DNA of 63,528 nucleotides, taken from NCBI GenBank assembly GCA_964410725.1, contig CAYPID010000009.1, positions 1-63,528 on the forward strand, given 5' to 3'. The position numbers and the translations under genes were made by a program. Shown here in pieces: positions 52,832 to 62,948 of this stretch (positions are counted from its first letter, which is position 1; every line of letters starts with the position of its first letter). The notes beneath the pieces were generated by a model, which saw nothing but the letters and a program-made list of their open reading frames with translations, had not been told where the DNA came from and made no database searches. The DNA comes from CALAZP01 sp964410725. Its GTDB lineage: Bacteria > Bacteroidota > Bacteroidia > Chitinophagales > Saprospiraceae.

Positions 52832-53524
52832 ATGGCAAAAATTGGAAAGAGAAGAGCCGAAGCTAACAAAAAAGTAAACCCAGACAAATTTTATGGGATT
52901 GAAGAAGCTATGGCAACGGTCAAAGAAGTCAATACAACCAAGTTTGACGCTTCTGTAGACCTTCACATTCGTTTAGGGGTAGATCCCCGAAAAGCTGATC
53001 AAGCTATCAGAGGTTCTGTCACCCTGCCTCATGGTACGGGTAAGGTGAAAAGGGTTTTAGTATTTTGTACCCCAGATAAAGAGAAGGAAGCTCTAGAGGC
53101 GGGTGCAGATTATGCTGGATTAGATGAGTATATCGATAAAGTATTGGCTGGGTGGACAGATGTAGATGTTGTAATTGCTATGCCACAAGTTATGGCTAAA
53201 GTAGGACGTATTGGACGTACTTTAGGTCCTAGAGGGTTGATGCCTAATCCGAAAACTGGTACGGTAACTCCTGATGTTGCAGCAGCAGTATCTGACGTAA
53301 AGAAGGGTAAAATCTCCTTCCGGGTAGATAAGTTTGGTATTATCCACTCTCCAATTGGTCGGGTGTCCTTCGATGCTAACAAATTAACGGAAAATGCCAA
53401 TGAGTTACTTTCATTGTTACAGAAGATGAAACCCTCTTCTGCTAAGGGTACTTATTTTAAGTCCGTTACTGTGGCTACTACCATGAGCCCAGGTGTGAAA
53501 ATTGATACTAAAACTATTCGCTAA
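52832..53524 (+). CDS. rplA: 50S ribosomal protein L1
   Basis: A 230-residue protein with the L1 signatures DLHIRLGVDPRKADQAIRG and the family pattern around VGRIGRTLGPRGLMPNPKTGTV (about 128-149). L1 forms the stalk near the E site and in many bacteria represses its own operon by binding the rplK leader. No clear mimic of the 23S site was recognised in the rplK leader here. rplJ follows after 20 bases. Confidence 0.98.
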   Translation: MAKIGKRRAEANKKVNPDKFYGIEEAMATVKEVNTTKFDASVDLHIRLGVDPRKADQAIRGSVTLPHGTGKVKRVLVFCTPDKEKEALEAGADYAGLDEYIDKVLAGWTDVDVVIAMPQVMAKVGRIGRTLGPRGLMPNPKTGTVTPDVAAAVSDVKKGKISFRVDKFGIIHSPIGRVSFDANKLTENANELLSLLQKMKPSSAKGTYFKSVTVATTMSPGVKIDTKTIR

Positions 53525-53544
53525 GCCCAGTTAAAATAATAATC

Positions 53545-54072
53545 ATGACAAAAGCGGAAAAGGCTGCAACTATCGAGGAACTAAAAGGTAAATTGGAAAA
53601 TAACCAATTCTTATACCTAGCAGATTCTTCTACTCTTACAGTTGAAAAAATAAATGAATTCAGGAAGCTTTGCTTCGAAAAGAATATTGAGATTCGCGTT
53701 GTTAAAAATACCTTACTCAAGAAGGCGCTAGAATCTTTTGACGATAGTAGAGGTTATGAAGGGTTATATGAACACCTTTCAGGTCCAACTGCTGTCTTGT
53801 TTACTGAGGTGGGTAACGCTCCTGCTAAAGTTATTAAGGAATTCAGGAAAGAAAATAGCAGACCAACTTTAAAGGCTGCTTACATCGATACAAGTATTTA
53901 CGTTGGAGATGATCAAATTGATTCTTTGGCTAGTTTGAAGTCAAAGGAAGATTTGATTGGGGATATTATTTCTTTGTTACAATCTCCTGCCAAGAATGTG
54001 GTCAGTGCGCTTAAATCTGGGGGAAATACACTCTCAGGTTTGGTTAAAGCACTTGAGGAACGGGCATCGTAA
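53545..54072 (+). CDS. rplJ: 50S ribosomal protein L10
   Basis: A 175-residue protein with the N-terminal KAATIEELKGKLENNQFLYLADSS region and RVVKNTLLKKALE (about 51-63), and a C-terminal helix that binds L7/L12 dimers. It is the base of the L7/L12 stalk. It starts 20 bases after rplA. A 7-base-pair hairpin (54081-54109) lies in the space before rplL. Confidence 0.97.
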   Translation: MTKAEKAATIEELKGKLENNQFLYLADSSTLTVEKINEFRKLCFEKNIEIRVVKNTLLKKALESFDDSRGYEGLYEHLSGPTAVLFTEVGNAPAKVIKEFRKENSRPTLKAAYIDTSIYVGDDQIDSLASLKSKEDLIGDIISLLQSPAKNVVSALKSGGNTLSGLVKALEERAS

Positions 54073-54179
54073 ATATATCAGTTTGCCGAAACCGTGCAAT
54101 AAGGCAAACGATTTAAAATGGCTTCCAAGTGTTAACGCACGATATAAATAATTATCGTACAATTAAAAAAACCATTAAA

Positions 54180-54560
54180 ATGGCTGATTTAAAAGATTTC
54201 GCAGAACAACTTGTTAACCTTACGGTAAAAGAGGTAAATGAGTTGGCACAGATTTTAAAGGATGAATACGGCATCGAACCTGCTGCTGCTGCTGTTGCTG
54301 TAGCTGGTCCTGCAGCTGCTGGCGGAGACGCTGGTGGAGCTGCTGAAAAAACTGAATTTGATGTAGTTATGACATCTGCAGGTGCTGGTAAGTTAAAGGT
54401 GGTTAAAGAAGTTAAAACTTTATTGAATGTTGGTTTGAAAGAAGCTAAAGATTTAGTGGATGCTGCTCCAACTACAGTTAAGGCAGGTGTTTCTAAAGAC
54501 GAAGCTGAGAAAATCAAAGCAGCTCTAGAAGAAGCAGGTGCTGAAATAGAACTTAAGTGA
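54180..54560 (+). CDS. rplL: 50S ribosomal protein L7/L12
   Basis: 126 residues from the ATG at 54180 (MADLKDFAEQLVN), the family start. An upstream ATG at 54129 adds 17 residues of untranslated-looking sequence. The N-terminal dimerisation domain, an Ala/Gly-rich hinge (about 38-58) and the C-terminal factor-binding domain (DVVMTSAGAGKLKVVKEVKTL, GLKEAKDLVDAAP) are all present. It forms the mobile stalk that recruits translation GTPases. Confidence 0.98.
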   Translation: MADLKDFAEQLVNLTVKEVNELAQILKDEYGIEPAAAAVAVAGPAAAGGDAGGAAEKTEFDVVMTSAGAGKLKVVKEVKTLLNVGLKEAKDLVDAAPTTVKAGVSKDEAEKIKAALEEAGAEIELK

Positions 54561-54608
54561 TTTTTCTACTGACTGTTTAGTGTTTTTATAGCACTTTACG
54601 GTTATTAT

Positions 54609-54640
54609 GGCTTAGCGAATAGGGTTCTATTCGCTAAGCC
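54609..54640 (+). promoter_or_regulatory. Perfect 14-bp hairpin between rplL and rpoB
   Basis: GGCTTAGCGAATAG (54609-54622), loop GGTT, then its exact complement (54627-54640). No T-tract follows. It lies 48 bases after rplL and 53 before rpoB, where other bacteria have an attenuator or RNase III site that lowers rpoBC expression relative to the ribosomal proteins. Confidence 0.75.
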
Positions 54641-54693
54641 TATTGTCGTATAAATAAGATTTCATTATCCAGATCATCAAATCCAGATAGCAA

Positions 54694-57600
54694 ATGACAA
54701 CCAATGGAATGGTCCAATCAGCCGAAAGCCAACGAATAAGTTTCGGTAAAATCAAACAGGCCTCCGGATATCCGGATTTATTAGAAATTCAGTTAAAGTC
54801 ATTCCAGGAGTTTTTCCAGTTAGAAACTACGCCGGAAAACAGAATGAATGAGGGACTATACAAGGTTTTTCAAGAAAATTTTCCGATTACAGATGCCAGG
54901 AATATTTTCGTTTTAGAATTTCTTGACTACTTCGTAGATCCTCCTAGATATACTATTGAAGAGTGTATGCAAAGGGGACTTACCTACAGTGTTCCCCTGA
55001 AGGCCAAGCTCAGACTTTCTTGTAATGATGAAGAGCACGTTGATTTTCAGACTATTGTACAGGATGTATTTTTAGGAAATATTCCATACATGACTCCTAA
55101 GGGTACCTTTGTTATCAATGGAGCTGAAAGGTTGATTGTTTCTCAGTTACATCGATCTCCTGGTGTTTTCTTTGGTCAAACTTTCCATCCAAATGGAACA
55201 AAAATTTATTCCGCCAGAGTCATTCCTTTCAAAGGAGCGTGGATGGAATTTGCTACGGATATTAATACGGTCATGTATGCTTATATTGACCGAAAGAAAA
55301 AATTCCCTGTAACCACTCTACTAAGGGCTATTGGTTTCCATACAGATAAGGAAATATTAGATTTATTTGATTTAGCTGATGAGGTTAAGGTTTCTCCCAA
55401 AAACCTTAAATCTATTATAGGCAGAAAATTAGCTGCTAGAGTTTTGAAGAGTTGGACAGAAGATTTTGTAGATGAGGATACTGGTGAGGTTGTTACCATT
55501 GAGAGAAATGAAATTATCCTTGAGAGGGATGAAATTTTGGATGAAGAAAAAATCTTAGAAATCCAAAATGCAGGTGCTGAAGTTGTTATTCTGCAAAAGG
55601 AGGAAATTGATCAAGATTATTCAATTATCTACAATACCCTTCAAAAGGATCCTTCAAGTTCGGAATTAGAAGCAGTTCAGTATATATACAGACAACTTAG
55701 AGGTACTGATCCACCCGATGAGGAAACAGCTCGGGGTATTATCGATAAATTGTTCTTTTCGGACAAGCGATATAATCTCGGAGATGTTGGTCGGTATAAA
55801 ATCAACAGAAAATTAGGTTTGGATACACCAACGGAAACCTTGGTGTTGACAAAAGAAGATATCATTGAAATCGTCAAATATCTGGTTAGTTTGATGAATC
55901 AAAAGGCTGAGATTGACGATATCGACCATTTAAGTAACCGTAGAGTTAGAACAGTAGGCGAACAGTTATATGCTCAATTTGGGGTTGGATTGGCTAGGAT
56001 GGCTAGAACCATCAGAGAACGGATGAATGTTAGAGACAATGAGGTATTCACTCCAATTGATTTGATCAATGCTAGAACCCTTTCATCTGTCATTAACTCG
56101 TTTTTTGGAACCAGCCAATTATCACAATTTTTGGATCAAACCAATCCACTTTCCGAAATTACTCATAAGCGAAGAATCTCAGCTTTAGGGCCAGGAGGTT
56201 TATCCAGGGAAAGAGCTGGTTTTGAGGTTAGAGATGTGCACTATTCTCACTATGGGAGACTATGTACCATTGAAACACCAGAAGGACCAAACATTGGTTT
56301 AATTTCTACCCTTTGTGTGCATGCCAAGATCAATAAAATGGGATTCTTGGAGACCCCCTATCGAAAGGTAAATGAAGGGGTAGTAACCTTAGCAGGAGAA
56401 CCTGTGTACTTGTCCGCTGAAGGAGAAGATTATATGAAGATTGCGCAAGCTAATGCGCCTATTACAGATGAGGGCAATTTCGAATCAGATAGAATCAAGT
56501 GCAGAGAACACGGTGATTTCCCTGTTCTAGCTCCTGAGGACATCGAGTATATGGATGTTGCGCCCAACCAGATTGTTGGGGTATCTGCTTCCATGATTCC
56601 GTTCTTGGAGAATGATGATGCCAACCGTGCATTAATGGGTTCTAACATGCAACGTCAAGCGGTTCCGTTGTTAAGACCTAGCTCGCCAATTGTAGGAACA
56701 GGGTTAGAAGGAAAAGTAGCTAGAGATTCTAGGATGTTGATTAACGCAGAGGGCAATGGAGTGGTTGAATATGTCGATGCTAATGAAATCATCATCAAAT
56801 ACGATAGAAGTGAAGAGGATCAATTGACTTCTTTCGAAGATAATTTCAAGTCCTACAAATTAACTAAATTCCAAAGGACCAACCAAGGAACTTGCATCAA
56901 CCTCAAACCTATAGTTCGAAAGGGAGATCGAGTGGAACAAGGCCAGATTCTCTGTGATGGTTATGCTACCGAGAGGGGGGAATTAGCTTTAGGACAAAAT
57001 TTGAAAGTTGCCTTTATGCCTTGGAAAGGGTATAACTTTGAAGATGCCATAGTTCTTTCAGAAAGAGTAATTCGCGAAGATGTCTTCACTTCCATCCATA
57101 TCGAACATTTTGAAATGGACGTTCGGGATACCAAATTAGGGGAGGAAGAGTTAACTAATGATATTCCCAACGTAAGTGAGGAAGCTACTAAAGATTTAGA
57201 TGAAAACGGGATTATTAGAGTTGGTGCGTGGGTAAAGGAGAGCGATATCTTGATTGGTAAGATTACACCAAAAGGTGAGTCAGACCCAACTCCTGAAGAA
57301 AAGCTACTTAGAGCCATTTTTGGTGATAAGGCTGGGGACGTCAAAGACGCTTCTATGAAAGCACCTCCTTCGACCAAAGGCATTATTATCGATAAACAAC
57401 TTTTTGCGAGAGCTAAAAAAGATAAAATCCAAAAGGATCAGGAGAAAAATCAATTAGCTAAACTCGATGATCAACACGCTATTGCGGTTAATGAACTAAG
57501 GACAATACTGATTGATAAGTTGATGTCGATGGTTAAAGGTAAAACGGCTCAAGGCGTTAAGACCATTTACAAAGAAGATTTAATTCCAAAGGGCCAGAAA

Positions 57601-58515
57601 TTCACTAAGGAAATTCTTAGAGATTTAGATTACACGTCTATTGACTATAGCAATTGGACTACTGATGATAATACCAATAATTTAATTGCCAGGTTGCTCC
57701 ACAACTACAATATCAAGTTGAACGAGGAAATTGGAAGATATAAGAGGGAGAAATTTAACATCAGTATTGGGGATGAGCTTCCTGCAGGGGTATTGAAATT
57801 GGCTAAAGTTTATATGGCCAAGAAAAGAAAACTTCAGGTAGGAGATAAACTTGCTGGTCGTCACGGTAATAAGGGAATTGTTTCCAAAATTGTAAGAATG
57901 GAAGATATGCCCTTCTTAGAGGATGGAACCCCGGTTGATATTGTTTTGAATCCACTTGGTGTTCCTTCAAGAATGAACCTGGGTCAGATTTTCGAAACGG
58001 TATTAGGATGGGCTGGTGAAAAATTGGGAGTAAAATTTGCCACTCCTATTTTTGACGGAGCCAGTCAGGAAGAAATTGAAACATGGATTCAAAAGGCTTC
58101 TTTACCGTCTTTAGGTCAAACTTACTTATATGATGGGGAAACAGGGGACCGATTCCACCAGCAAGCTACAGTTGGAGTTATCTATATGTTGAAATTGTCT
58201 CACATGGTAGATGATAAGATGCACGCAAGATCGATTGGTCCTTATTCTTTAATTACCCAACAACCGTTGGGGGGTAAAGCACAGTTTGGTGGACAGCGAT
58301 TTGGTGAAATGGAAGTATGGGCTCTGGAAGCCTTTGGTGCTGCTAATATTTTGCAAGAGTTATTGACCATCAAGTCAGATGATATTAACGGAAGGGCCAA
58401 GGCCTATGAAGCTATCGTCAAAGGCGATAACCTTCCAACGCCTTCTATTCCTGAATCTTTCAATGTATTGGTTCATGAATTAAGAGGTCTCGCCTTGGAT
58501 ATAAAATTTGAATAA
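54694..58515 (+). CDS. rpoB: DNA-directed RNA polymerase subunit beta
   Basis: A 1,273-residue subunit with all main conserved regions. These include the N-terminal protrusion and lobe (QLHRSPGVFFGQTFHPNGTK) and the rifampicin-pocket region beginning at about residue 470 (FFGTSQLSQFLDQTNPLSEITHKRR). The latter has wild-type residues at the usual resistance positions. The C-terminal GRHGNKGIVSKI and GGKAQFGGQRFGEMEVWALEAFGA blocks are also present. The segment near residues 260-340 is glutamate-rich and lineage-specific. It begins 53 bases after the 14-bp hairpin and is followed by rpoC after 52 bases. Confidence 0.98.
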   Translation: MTTNGMVQSAESQRISFGKIKQASGYPDLLEIQLKSFQEFFQLETTPENRMNEGLYKVFQENFPITDARNIFVLEFLDYFVDPPRYTIEECMQRGLTYSVPLKAKLRLSCNDEEHVDFQTIVQDVFLGNIPYMTPKGTFVINGAERLIVSQLHRSPGVFFGQTFHPNGTKIYSARVIPFKGAWMEFATDINTVMYAYIDRKKKFPVTTLLRAIGFHTDKEILDLFDLADEVKVSPKNLKSIIGRKLAARVLKSWTEDFVDEDTGEVVTIERNEIILERDEILDEEKILEIQNAGAEVVILQKEEIDQDYSIIYNTLQKDPSSSELEAVQYIYRQLRGTDPPDEETARGIIDKLFFSDKRYNLGDVGRYKINRKLGLDTPTETLVLTKEDIIEIVKYLVSLMNQKAEIDDIDHLSNRRVRTVGEQLYAQFGVGLARMARTIRERMNVRDNEVFTPIDLINARTLSSVINSFFGTSQLSQFLDQTNPLSEITHKRRISALGPGGLSRERAGFEVRDVHYSHYGRLCTIETPEGPNIGLISTLCVHAKINKMGFLETPYRKVNEGVVTLAGEPVYLSAEGEDYMKIAQANAPITDEGNFESDRIKCREHGDFPVLAPEDIEYMDVAPNQIVGVSASMIPFLENDDANRALMGSNMQRQAVPLLRPSSPIVGTGLEGKVARDSRMLINAEGNGVVEYVDANEIIIKYDRSEEDQLTSFEDNFKSYKLTKFQRTNQGTCINLKPIVRKGDRVEQGQILCDGYATERGELALGQNLKVAFMPWKGYNFEDAIVLSERVIREDVFTSIHIEHFEMDVRDTKLGEEELTNDIPNVSEEATKDLDENGIIRVGAWVKESDILIGKITPKGESDPTPEEKLLRAIFGDKAGDVKDASMKAPPSTKGIIIDKQLFARAKKDKIQKDQEKNQLAKLDDQHAIAVNELRTILIDKLMSMVKGKTAQGVKTIYKEDLIPKGQKFTKEILRDLDYTSIDYSNWTTDDNTNNLIARLLHNYNIKLNEEIGRYKREKFNISIGDELPAGVLKLAKVYMAKKRKLQVGDKLAGRHGNKGIVSKIVRMEDMPFLEDGTPVDIVLNPLGVPSRMNLGQIFETVLGWAGEKLGVKFATPIFDGASQEEIETWIQKASLPSLGQTYLYDGETGDRFHQQATVGVIYMLKLSHMVDDKMHARSIGPYSLITQQPLGGKAQFGGQRFGEMEVWALEAFGAANILQELLTIKSDDINGRAKAYEAIVKGDNLPTPSIPESFNVLVHELRGLALDIKFE

Positions 58516-58567
58516 AAGGAGTATTGTAGCGACTGGATTATTATTGAATAGAATTAAAATCTAAATA

Positions 58568-61500
58568 ATGTCTTTTAAAAAACAAAGTCAAGTTCAGAGT
58601 CAAGACTTCGAGACCATCACAGTGAGTCTATCTTCCCCAGATGATATTCTTCAGCGGTCTAAAGGGGAGATTCTTAAACCTGAAACTATTAATTACAGGT
58701 CCTACAAGCCGGAACGAGATGGCTTGTTTTGCGAAAGAATATTCGGTCCGGTAAAAGATTATGAATGTTATTGTGGTAAGTACAAGCGAATTAGATATAA
58801 AGGAATTGTTTGTGACCGATGTGGAGTAGAAGTTACCGAAAAAAAGGTAAGAAGAGAGCGTATGGGGCACATCAAATTGGTTGTTCCAGTAGTTCATATC
58901 TGGTTTTTCAAATCTTTACCCAACAAAATCGGTTATTTGTTGGGATTGTCTTCAAAGAAGTTGGAGTCAGTTATTTACTACGAAAGATTCGTAGTCATCA
59001 ATAGAGGGATTAAAGCTGATTTATTTGACGAAAAGGAGAATTATCCTTTATTGACAGAAGAGGAATATTTAGAAATTATGGAGACCCTGCCTCCAGAAAA
59101 TCAGCAATTGGATGATTCGGATCCAAATAAATTTATTGCTAAGATGGGGGCTGAGGCCATTAGAGATTTATTGGCCAATTTAGATTTAGATGAATTATCC
59201 TTCTCGTTAAGAAATCAAGCTAAGAATGAAACCTCTCAACAGAGAAAGTCTGAGGCTTTAAAGCGATTACGAGTAGTGGAAGCTTTCAGAGATGGCTTAA
59301 CCAGGCAGGAGAATAAACCAGAATGGACTATAATTCAGTACTTACCTGTTATCCCGCCCGAATTAAGGCCTTTGGTGCCTTTGGATGGGGGACGATTTGC
59401 GAGTTCAGATTTGAACGACTTATATAGAAGAGTCATCATTCGAAACAACCGTTTGAAGCGACTGTTAGAAATCAAAGCTCCAGAAGTCATTCTTCGTAAT
59501 GAAAAGAGAATGCTTCAGGAAGCTGTCGATTCTTTGTTTGATAACTCTAGAAAATCAAATGCGGTTAAAGCCGAAGGTGGTAGAGCTTTGAAATCCTTAA
59601 GTGATATTCTTAAAGGAAAGCAGGGTAGATTCCGTCAGAACCTTTTAGGTAAAAGAGTAGATTATTCTGGGCGTTCTGTCATTGTAGTAGGTCCTTCTTT
59701 GCACCTTCACGAATGTGGTATTCCCAAAGGAATGGCTGCTGAACTTTTCAAGCCTTTTATCATCAGAAAATTGATTGAAAGGGGAATTGTCAAAACAGTT
59801 AAGTCAGCGAAAAAATTAGTTGATAAAAAAGACTCAGTTATTTGGGAAATTTTGGAAAATGTAATGAAAGGACATCCTGTATTGTTAAACAGGGCACCTA
59901 CCTTACACCGATTGTCCATACAATCTTTCCAACCTAGATTAATTGAGGGAAAAGCGATTCAATTACATCCATTAGTTTGTGGTGCATTTAACGCAGACTT
60001 TGATGGAGACCAAATGGCTGTTCACGTTCCCCTAAGCCAAGCGGCTATTCTGGAAGCTCAGATGCTGATGTTGTCTGCGCACAATATGTTAAACCCCCAG
60101 AATGGTTCTCCCGTTACCTTACCTTCTCAGGATATGGTTTTGGGCTTGTACTATATCACCAAGGAGAAAAAATCTACCAAAGAAGTTGTTGTTAAAGGAG
60201 AGGGAAGAAGATTTTATTCACCTGAGGAGGTCATCATTGCTTTCAATGAAGGGCAAGTGGACCTTCACGCAGGTATAGAGGTTAGGGTAAGGGAAAATAC
60301 TGCAGATTCAGCTTCCAAGTTAATTCGTATTCAGACCACTGTTGGTCGGGTCTTGTTGAATGAAGTGGCTCCTAAGGGTATTCCATTTATCAATCAGTTA
60401 TTAACTAAAAAGGCCTTAAAGAATGTCATCGCTGACGTTCTTAAAAGGACGAGTTTTAGTGTAACCGCGGATTTCTTAGATTCTATAAAGGATCTTGGAT
60501 TTATGTGGGCTTTTAAAGGTGGATTATCTTTTAATTTGGGGGATTTGATTACTCCAAGTATCAAAGTCAAAACTTTGAGTGAGGCACAGCAGGAAGTTGA
60601 TGAGGTTTGGGATAACTACAATATGGGGTTAATCACCAATAATGAGCGTTACAACCAAATCATTGACAAATGGACTTACGCTGATAATAGGATCACAGAT
60701 ACATTGATGAAAGAATTGGCCACGCACAAACAAGGGTTCAATTCAGTTTATATGATGTTGGACTCGGGTGCCAGGGGATCTAAACAGCAGATTAAGCAGT
60801 TATGTGGTTTGAGGGGATTGATGGCGAAGCCCAGAAAATCGGGGGACACAGGTGGTGCTGTTATTGAAAACCCTATTCTCTCCAATTTTGTGGATGGATT
60901 ATCTGTATTGGAATACTTCATCTCTACCCACGGTGCAAGAAAAGGTTTGGCTGATACGGCTTTGAAAACTGCAGATGCGGGTTATTTAACCCGTAGATTA
61001 GTGGATGTTGCTCAGGACGTGGTGATTATGGAAGAGGATTGTAGCACTTTAAGAGGAATTGAAACCGAAGCCCTTAAGGATAACGACAAAGTTATTGAAC
61101 CACTTTCTTCAAGAATTGATGGTAGATATACTTTGTACGATATATATCACCCGGTTACAGATGAATTGATGGTAAAGGCTGGAGAATTCATCGATAGTGA
61201 TATGGCTAGACTTATCGAATCAGAAGGGGTAGAAAAAGTAACTATTAGGTCTGTTTTGACTTGTGAAACCAAAAGGGGAGTATGTTCTAAGTGCTATGGC
61301 ATGAACTTAGCTACGGGTAGAATAGCGGAGAAAGGAGATGCAGTGGGTATTATTGCAGCTCAATCTATCGGAGAGCCTGGTACTCAGTTGACTTTGAGAA
61401 CCTTCCACGTAGGTGGTATCGCTTCGGTATCCAAGACAGAATCTGAAATTACCTCTAAGTTTGACGGCAAATTGGAGTTTGATGGTATCCGTACAACAGA

Positions 61501-62884
61501 GAGCTTGGATCCAGCAGAGGGAAATACTCAAATTGTTCTTTCAAGAACTGGGGAGATTAGAATTGTTGATGAGAAGTCAGGTAAAATATATGTTTCCAAT
61601 CACATTCCTTATGGCGCATCTTTACAAGTTAAGGATGGGCAAAAAATTAAGAAGGGTGATTTGATTTGTGAATGGGATCCATTTAACGCAGTTATCGTTT
61701 CGGAATTCTCAGGTAAGGCGGTATTTGAATCCATTGAGGAAGGAAGTACTTACCGGGTTGAAAGGGATGATCAAACAGGTTATGTTGAAAAGGTAATCAT
61801 TGAGTCAAAGAATAAGAAAAAGATACCGACTATTCGAATCATGAGTACGGATGGTTCAGAAGAATTGAAGCACTACAATTTGCCCGTGGGTTCTTACATC
61901 TCTATTGATGATAACGAATCAATCAAAGCCGGGCAGAAAATTGCTAAAATTCCTAGATCTCTAGGTAAGATCCAAGATATCACTGGGGGTCTTCCTAGGG
62001 TAACAGAGCTCTTTGAAGCGAGAAACCCATCTAATCCTGCTACAGTATCTGAAATTGACGGTGTCGTTAGTTTTGGAAAAATAAAAAGAGGAAATAGAGA
62101 GGTAATCGTAGAAGCTAAAGACGGTCAAAAGCGCAAATACCTTATTGGTTTGTCCAGACACGTATTGGTCCAAGACGGTGACTTTGTTAGAGCAGGAACG
62201 CCGTTATCTGACGGCGCAATAGCCCCTAAGGATATTTTAAATATCAAGGGTCCTTTTGCTGTTCAGTCTTATTTGGTTAACGGTGTTCAGGAAGTTTATC
62301 GCTCTCAGGGGATTACCATTAACAATAAGCATATTGAAGTGATTACCCGACAGATGATGAGAAGGGTTCAAATCGAAGATCCAGGTAATACTACATTCCT
62401 TGAAGGGGAAGCAGTCGAGAAATATGATTTCTTAGAACAAAACGATTGGATATTCGATAAAAAGTTAATCACTGACGCTGGAGATTCCACTAATCTTAAG
62501 CAAGGCCAATTGGTAACTTTGCGTCAATTGAGAGAAGAAAACTCTTTACTCAAGAGAAACGATAAGAAGTTGGTTGAATTTGAAGATGCAATGGCAGCGA
62601 CTTCTTCTCCATTGTTGCAGGGAATCACTAAATCTTCCTTAGGAACTACAAGCTGGATTTCAGCAGCCTCATTCCAGGAAACTACTAAGGTGCTTAGTAC
62701 GGCAGCTATAGGAGCTAAACAAGATCATTTATTAGGACTTAAAGAGAATGTTATTGTTGGAAAGCGAATACCCGCGGGCACTGGCTCTAGAAAATACGAT
62801 AGAATGATTGTTACCACTTCTGAAGCTCAAGCAGAAATAGAAGCTAAGAAAGCTGAAATGGAACAAATGATAGAGGAGGATTAA
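58568..62884 (+). CDS. rpoC: DNA-directed RNA polymerase subunit beta'
   Basis: A 1,438-residue subunit. The N-terminal zinc ribbon has Cys67, Cys69, Cys82 and Cys85. The catalytic magnesium loop is NADFDGDQMA, with Asp477, Asp479 and Asp481. The bridge helix/trigger loop region and second zinc cluster (SVLTCETKRGVCSKCYGMNLATG) are followed by AAQSIGEPGTQLTLRTFHVGG. All elements are intact. It is the last gene of the superoperon and is followed by a bidirectional terminator shared with ribE. Confidence 0.98.
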   Translation: MSFKKQSQVQSQDFETITVSLSSPDDILQRSKGEILKPETINYRSYKPERDGLFCERIFGPVKDYECYCGKYKRIRYKGIVCDRCGVEVTEKKVRRERMGHIKLVVPVVHIWFFKSLPNKIGYLLGLSSKKLESVIYYERFVVINRGIKADLFDEKENYPLLTEEEYLEIMETLPPENQQLDDSDPNKFIAKMGAEAIRDLLANLDLDELSFSLRNQAKNETSQQRKSEALKRLRVVEAFRDGLTRQENKPEWTIIQYLPVIPPELRPLVPLDGGRFASSDLNDLYRRVIIRNNRLKRLLEIKAPEVILRNEKRMLQEAVDSLFDNSRKSNAVKAEGGRALKSLSDILKGKQGRFRQNLLGKRVDYSGRSVIVVGPSLHLHECGIPKGMAAELFKPFIIRKLIERGIVKTVKSAKKLVDKKDSVIWEILENVMKGHPVLLNRAPTLHRLSIQSFQPRLIEGKAIQLHPLVCGAFNADFDGDQMAVHVPLSQAAILEAQMLMLSAHNMLNPQNGSPVTLPSQDMVLGLYYITKEKKSTKEVVVKGEGRRFYSPEEVIIAFNEGQVDLHAGIEVRVRENTADSASKLIRIQTTVGRVLLNEVAPKGIPFINQLLTKKALKNVIADVLKRTSFSVTADFLDSIKDLGFMWAFKGGLSFNLGDLITPSIKVKTLSEAQQEVDEVWDNYNMGLITNNERYNQIIDKWTYADNRITDTLMKELATHKQGFNSVYMMLDSGARGSKQQIKQLCGLRGLMAKPRKSGDTGGAVIENPILSNFVDGLSVLEYFISTHGARKGLADTALKTADAGYLTRRLVDVAQDVVIMEEDCSTLRGIETEALKDNDKVIEPLSSRIDGRYTLYDIYHPVTDELMVKAGEFIDSDMARLIESEGVEKVTIRSVLTCETKRGVCSKCYGMNLATGRIAEKGDAVGIIAAQSIGEPGTQLTLRTFHVGGIASVSKTESEITSKFDGKLEFDGIRTTESLDPAEGNTQIVLSRTGEIRIVDEKSGKIYVSNHIPYGASLQVKDGQKIKKGDLICEWDPFNAVIVSEFSGKAVFESIEEGSTYRVERDDQTGYVEKVIIESKNKKKIPTIRIMSTDGSEELKHYNLPVGSYISIDDNESIKAGQKIAKIPRSLGKIQDITGGLPRVTELFEARNPSNPATVSEIDGVVSFGKIKRGNREVIVEAKDGQKRKYLIGLSRHVLVQDGDFVRAGTPLSDGAIAPKDILNIKGPFAVQSYLVNGVQEVYRSQGITINNKHIEVITRQMMRRVQIEDPGNTTFLEGEAVEKYDFLEQNDWIFDKKLITDAGDSTNLKQGQLVTLRQLREENSLLKRNDKKLVEFEDAMAATSSPLLQGITKSSLGTTSWISAASFQETTKVLSTAAIGAKQDHLLGLKENVIVGKRIPAGTGSRKYDRMIVTTSEAQAEIEAKKAEMEQMIEED

Positions 62885-62905
62885 AGTAATCCTTAAATGA
62901 ATTCT

Positions 62906-62948
62906 AAATAAGGGGTGCTCATTTTTTAATGAGTACCCCTTATTTTTT
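62906..62948. terminator. Bidirectional terminator between rpoC and ribE
   Basis: The stem AAATAAGGGGTGCTCATT / AATGAGTACCCCTTATTT, with one mismatch, has T-rich flanks on both strands. It overlaps the last codons of ribE and lies 21 bases after the rpoC stop. Confidence 0.88.

Noticed and set aside
52374..54517. Long antisense reading frames opposite rplK, rplA and rplL
   Set aside because: They mirror the codon bias of highly expressed ribosomal genes and show no family match or independent start signals.
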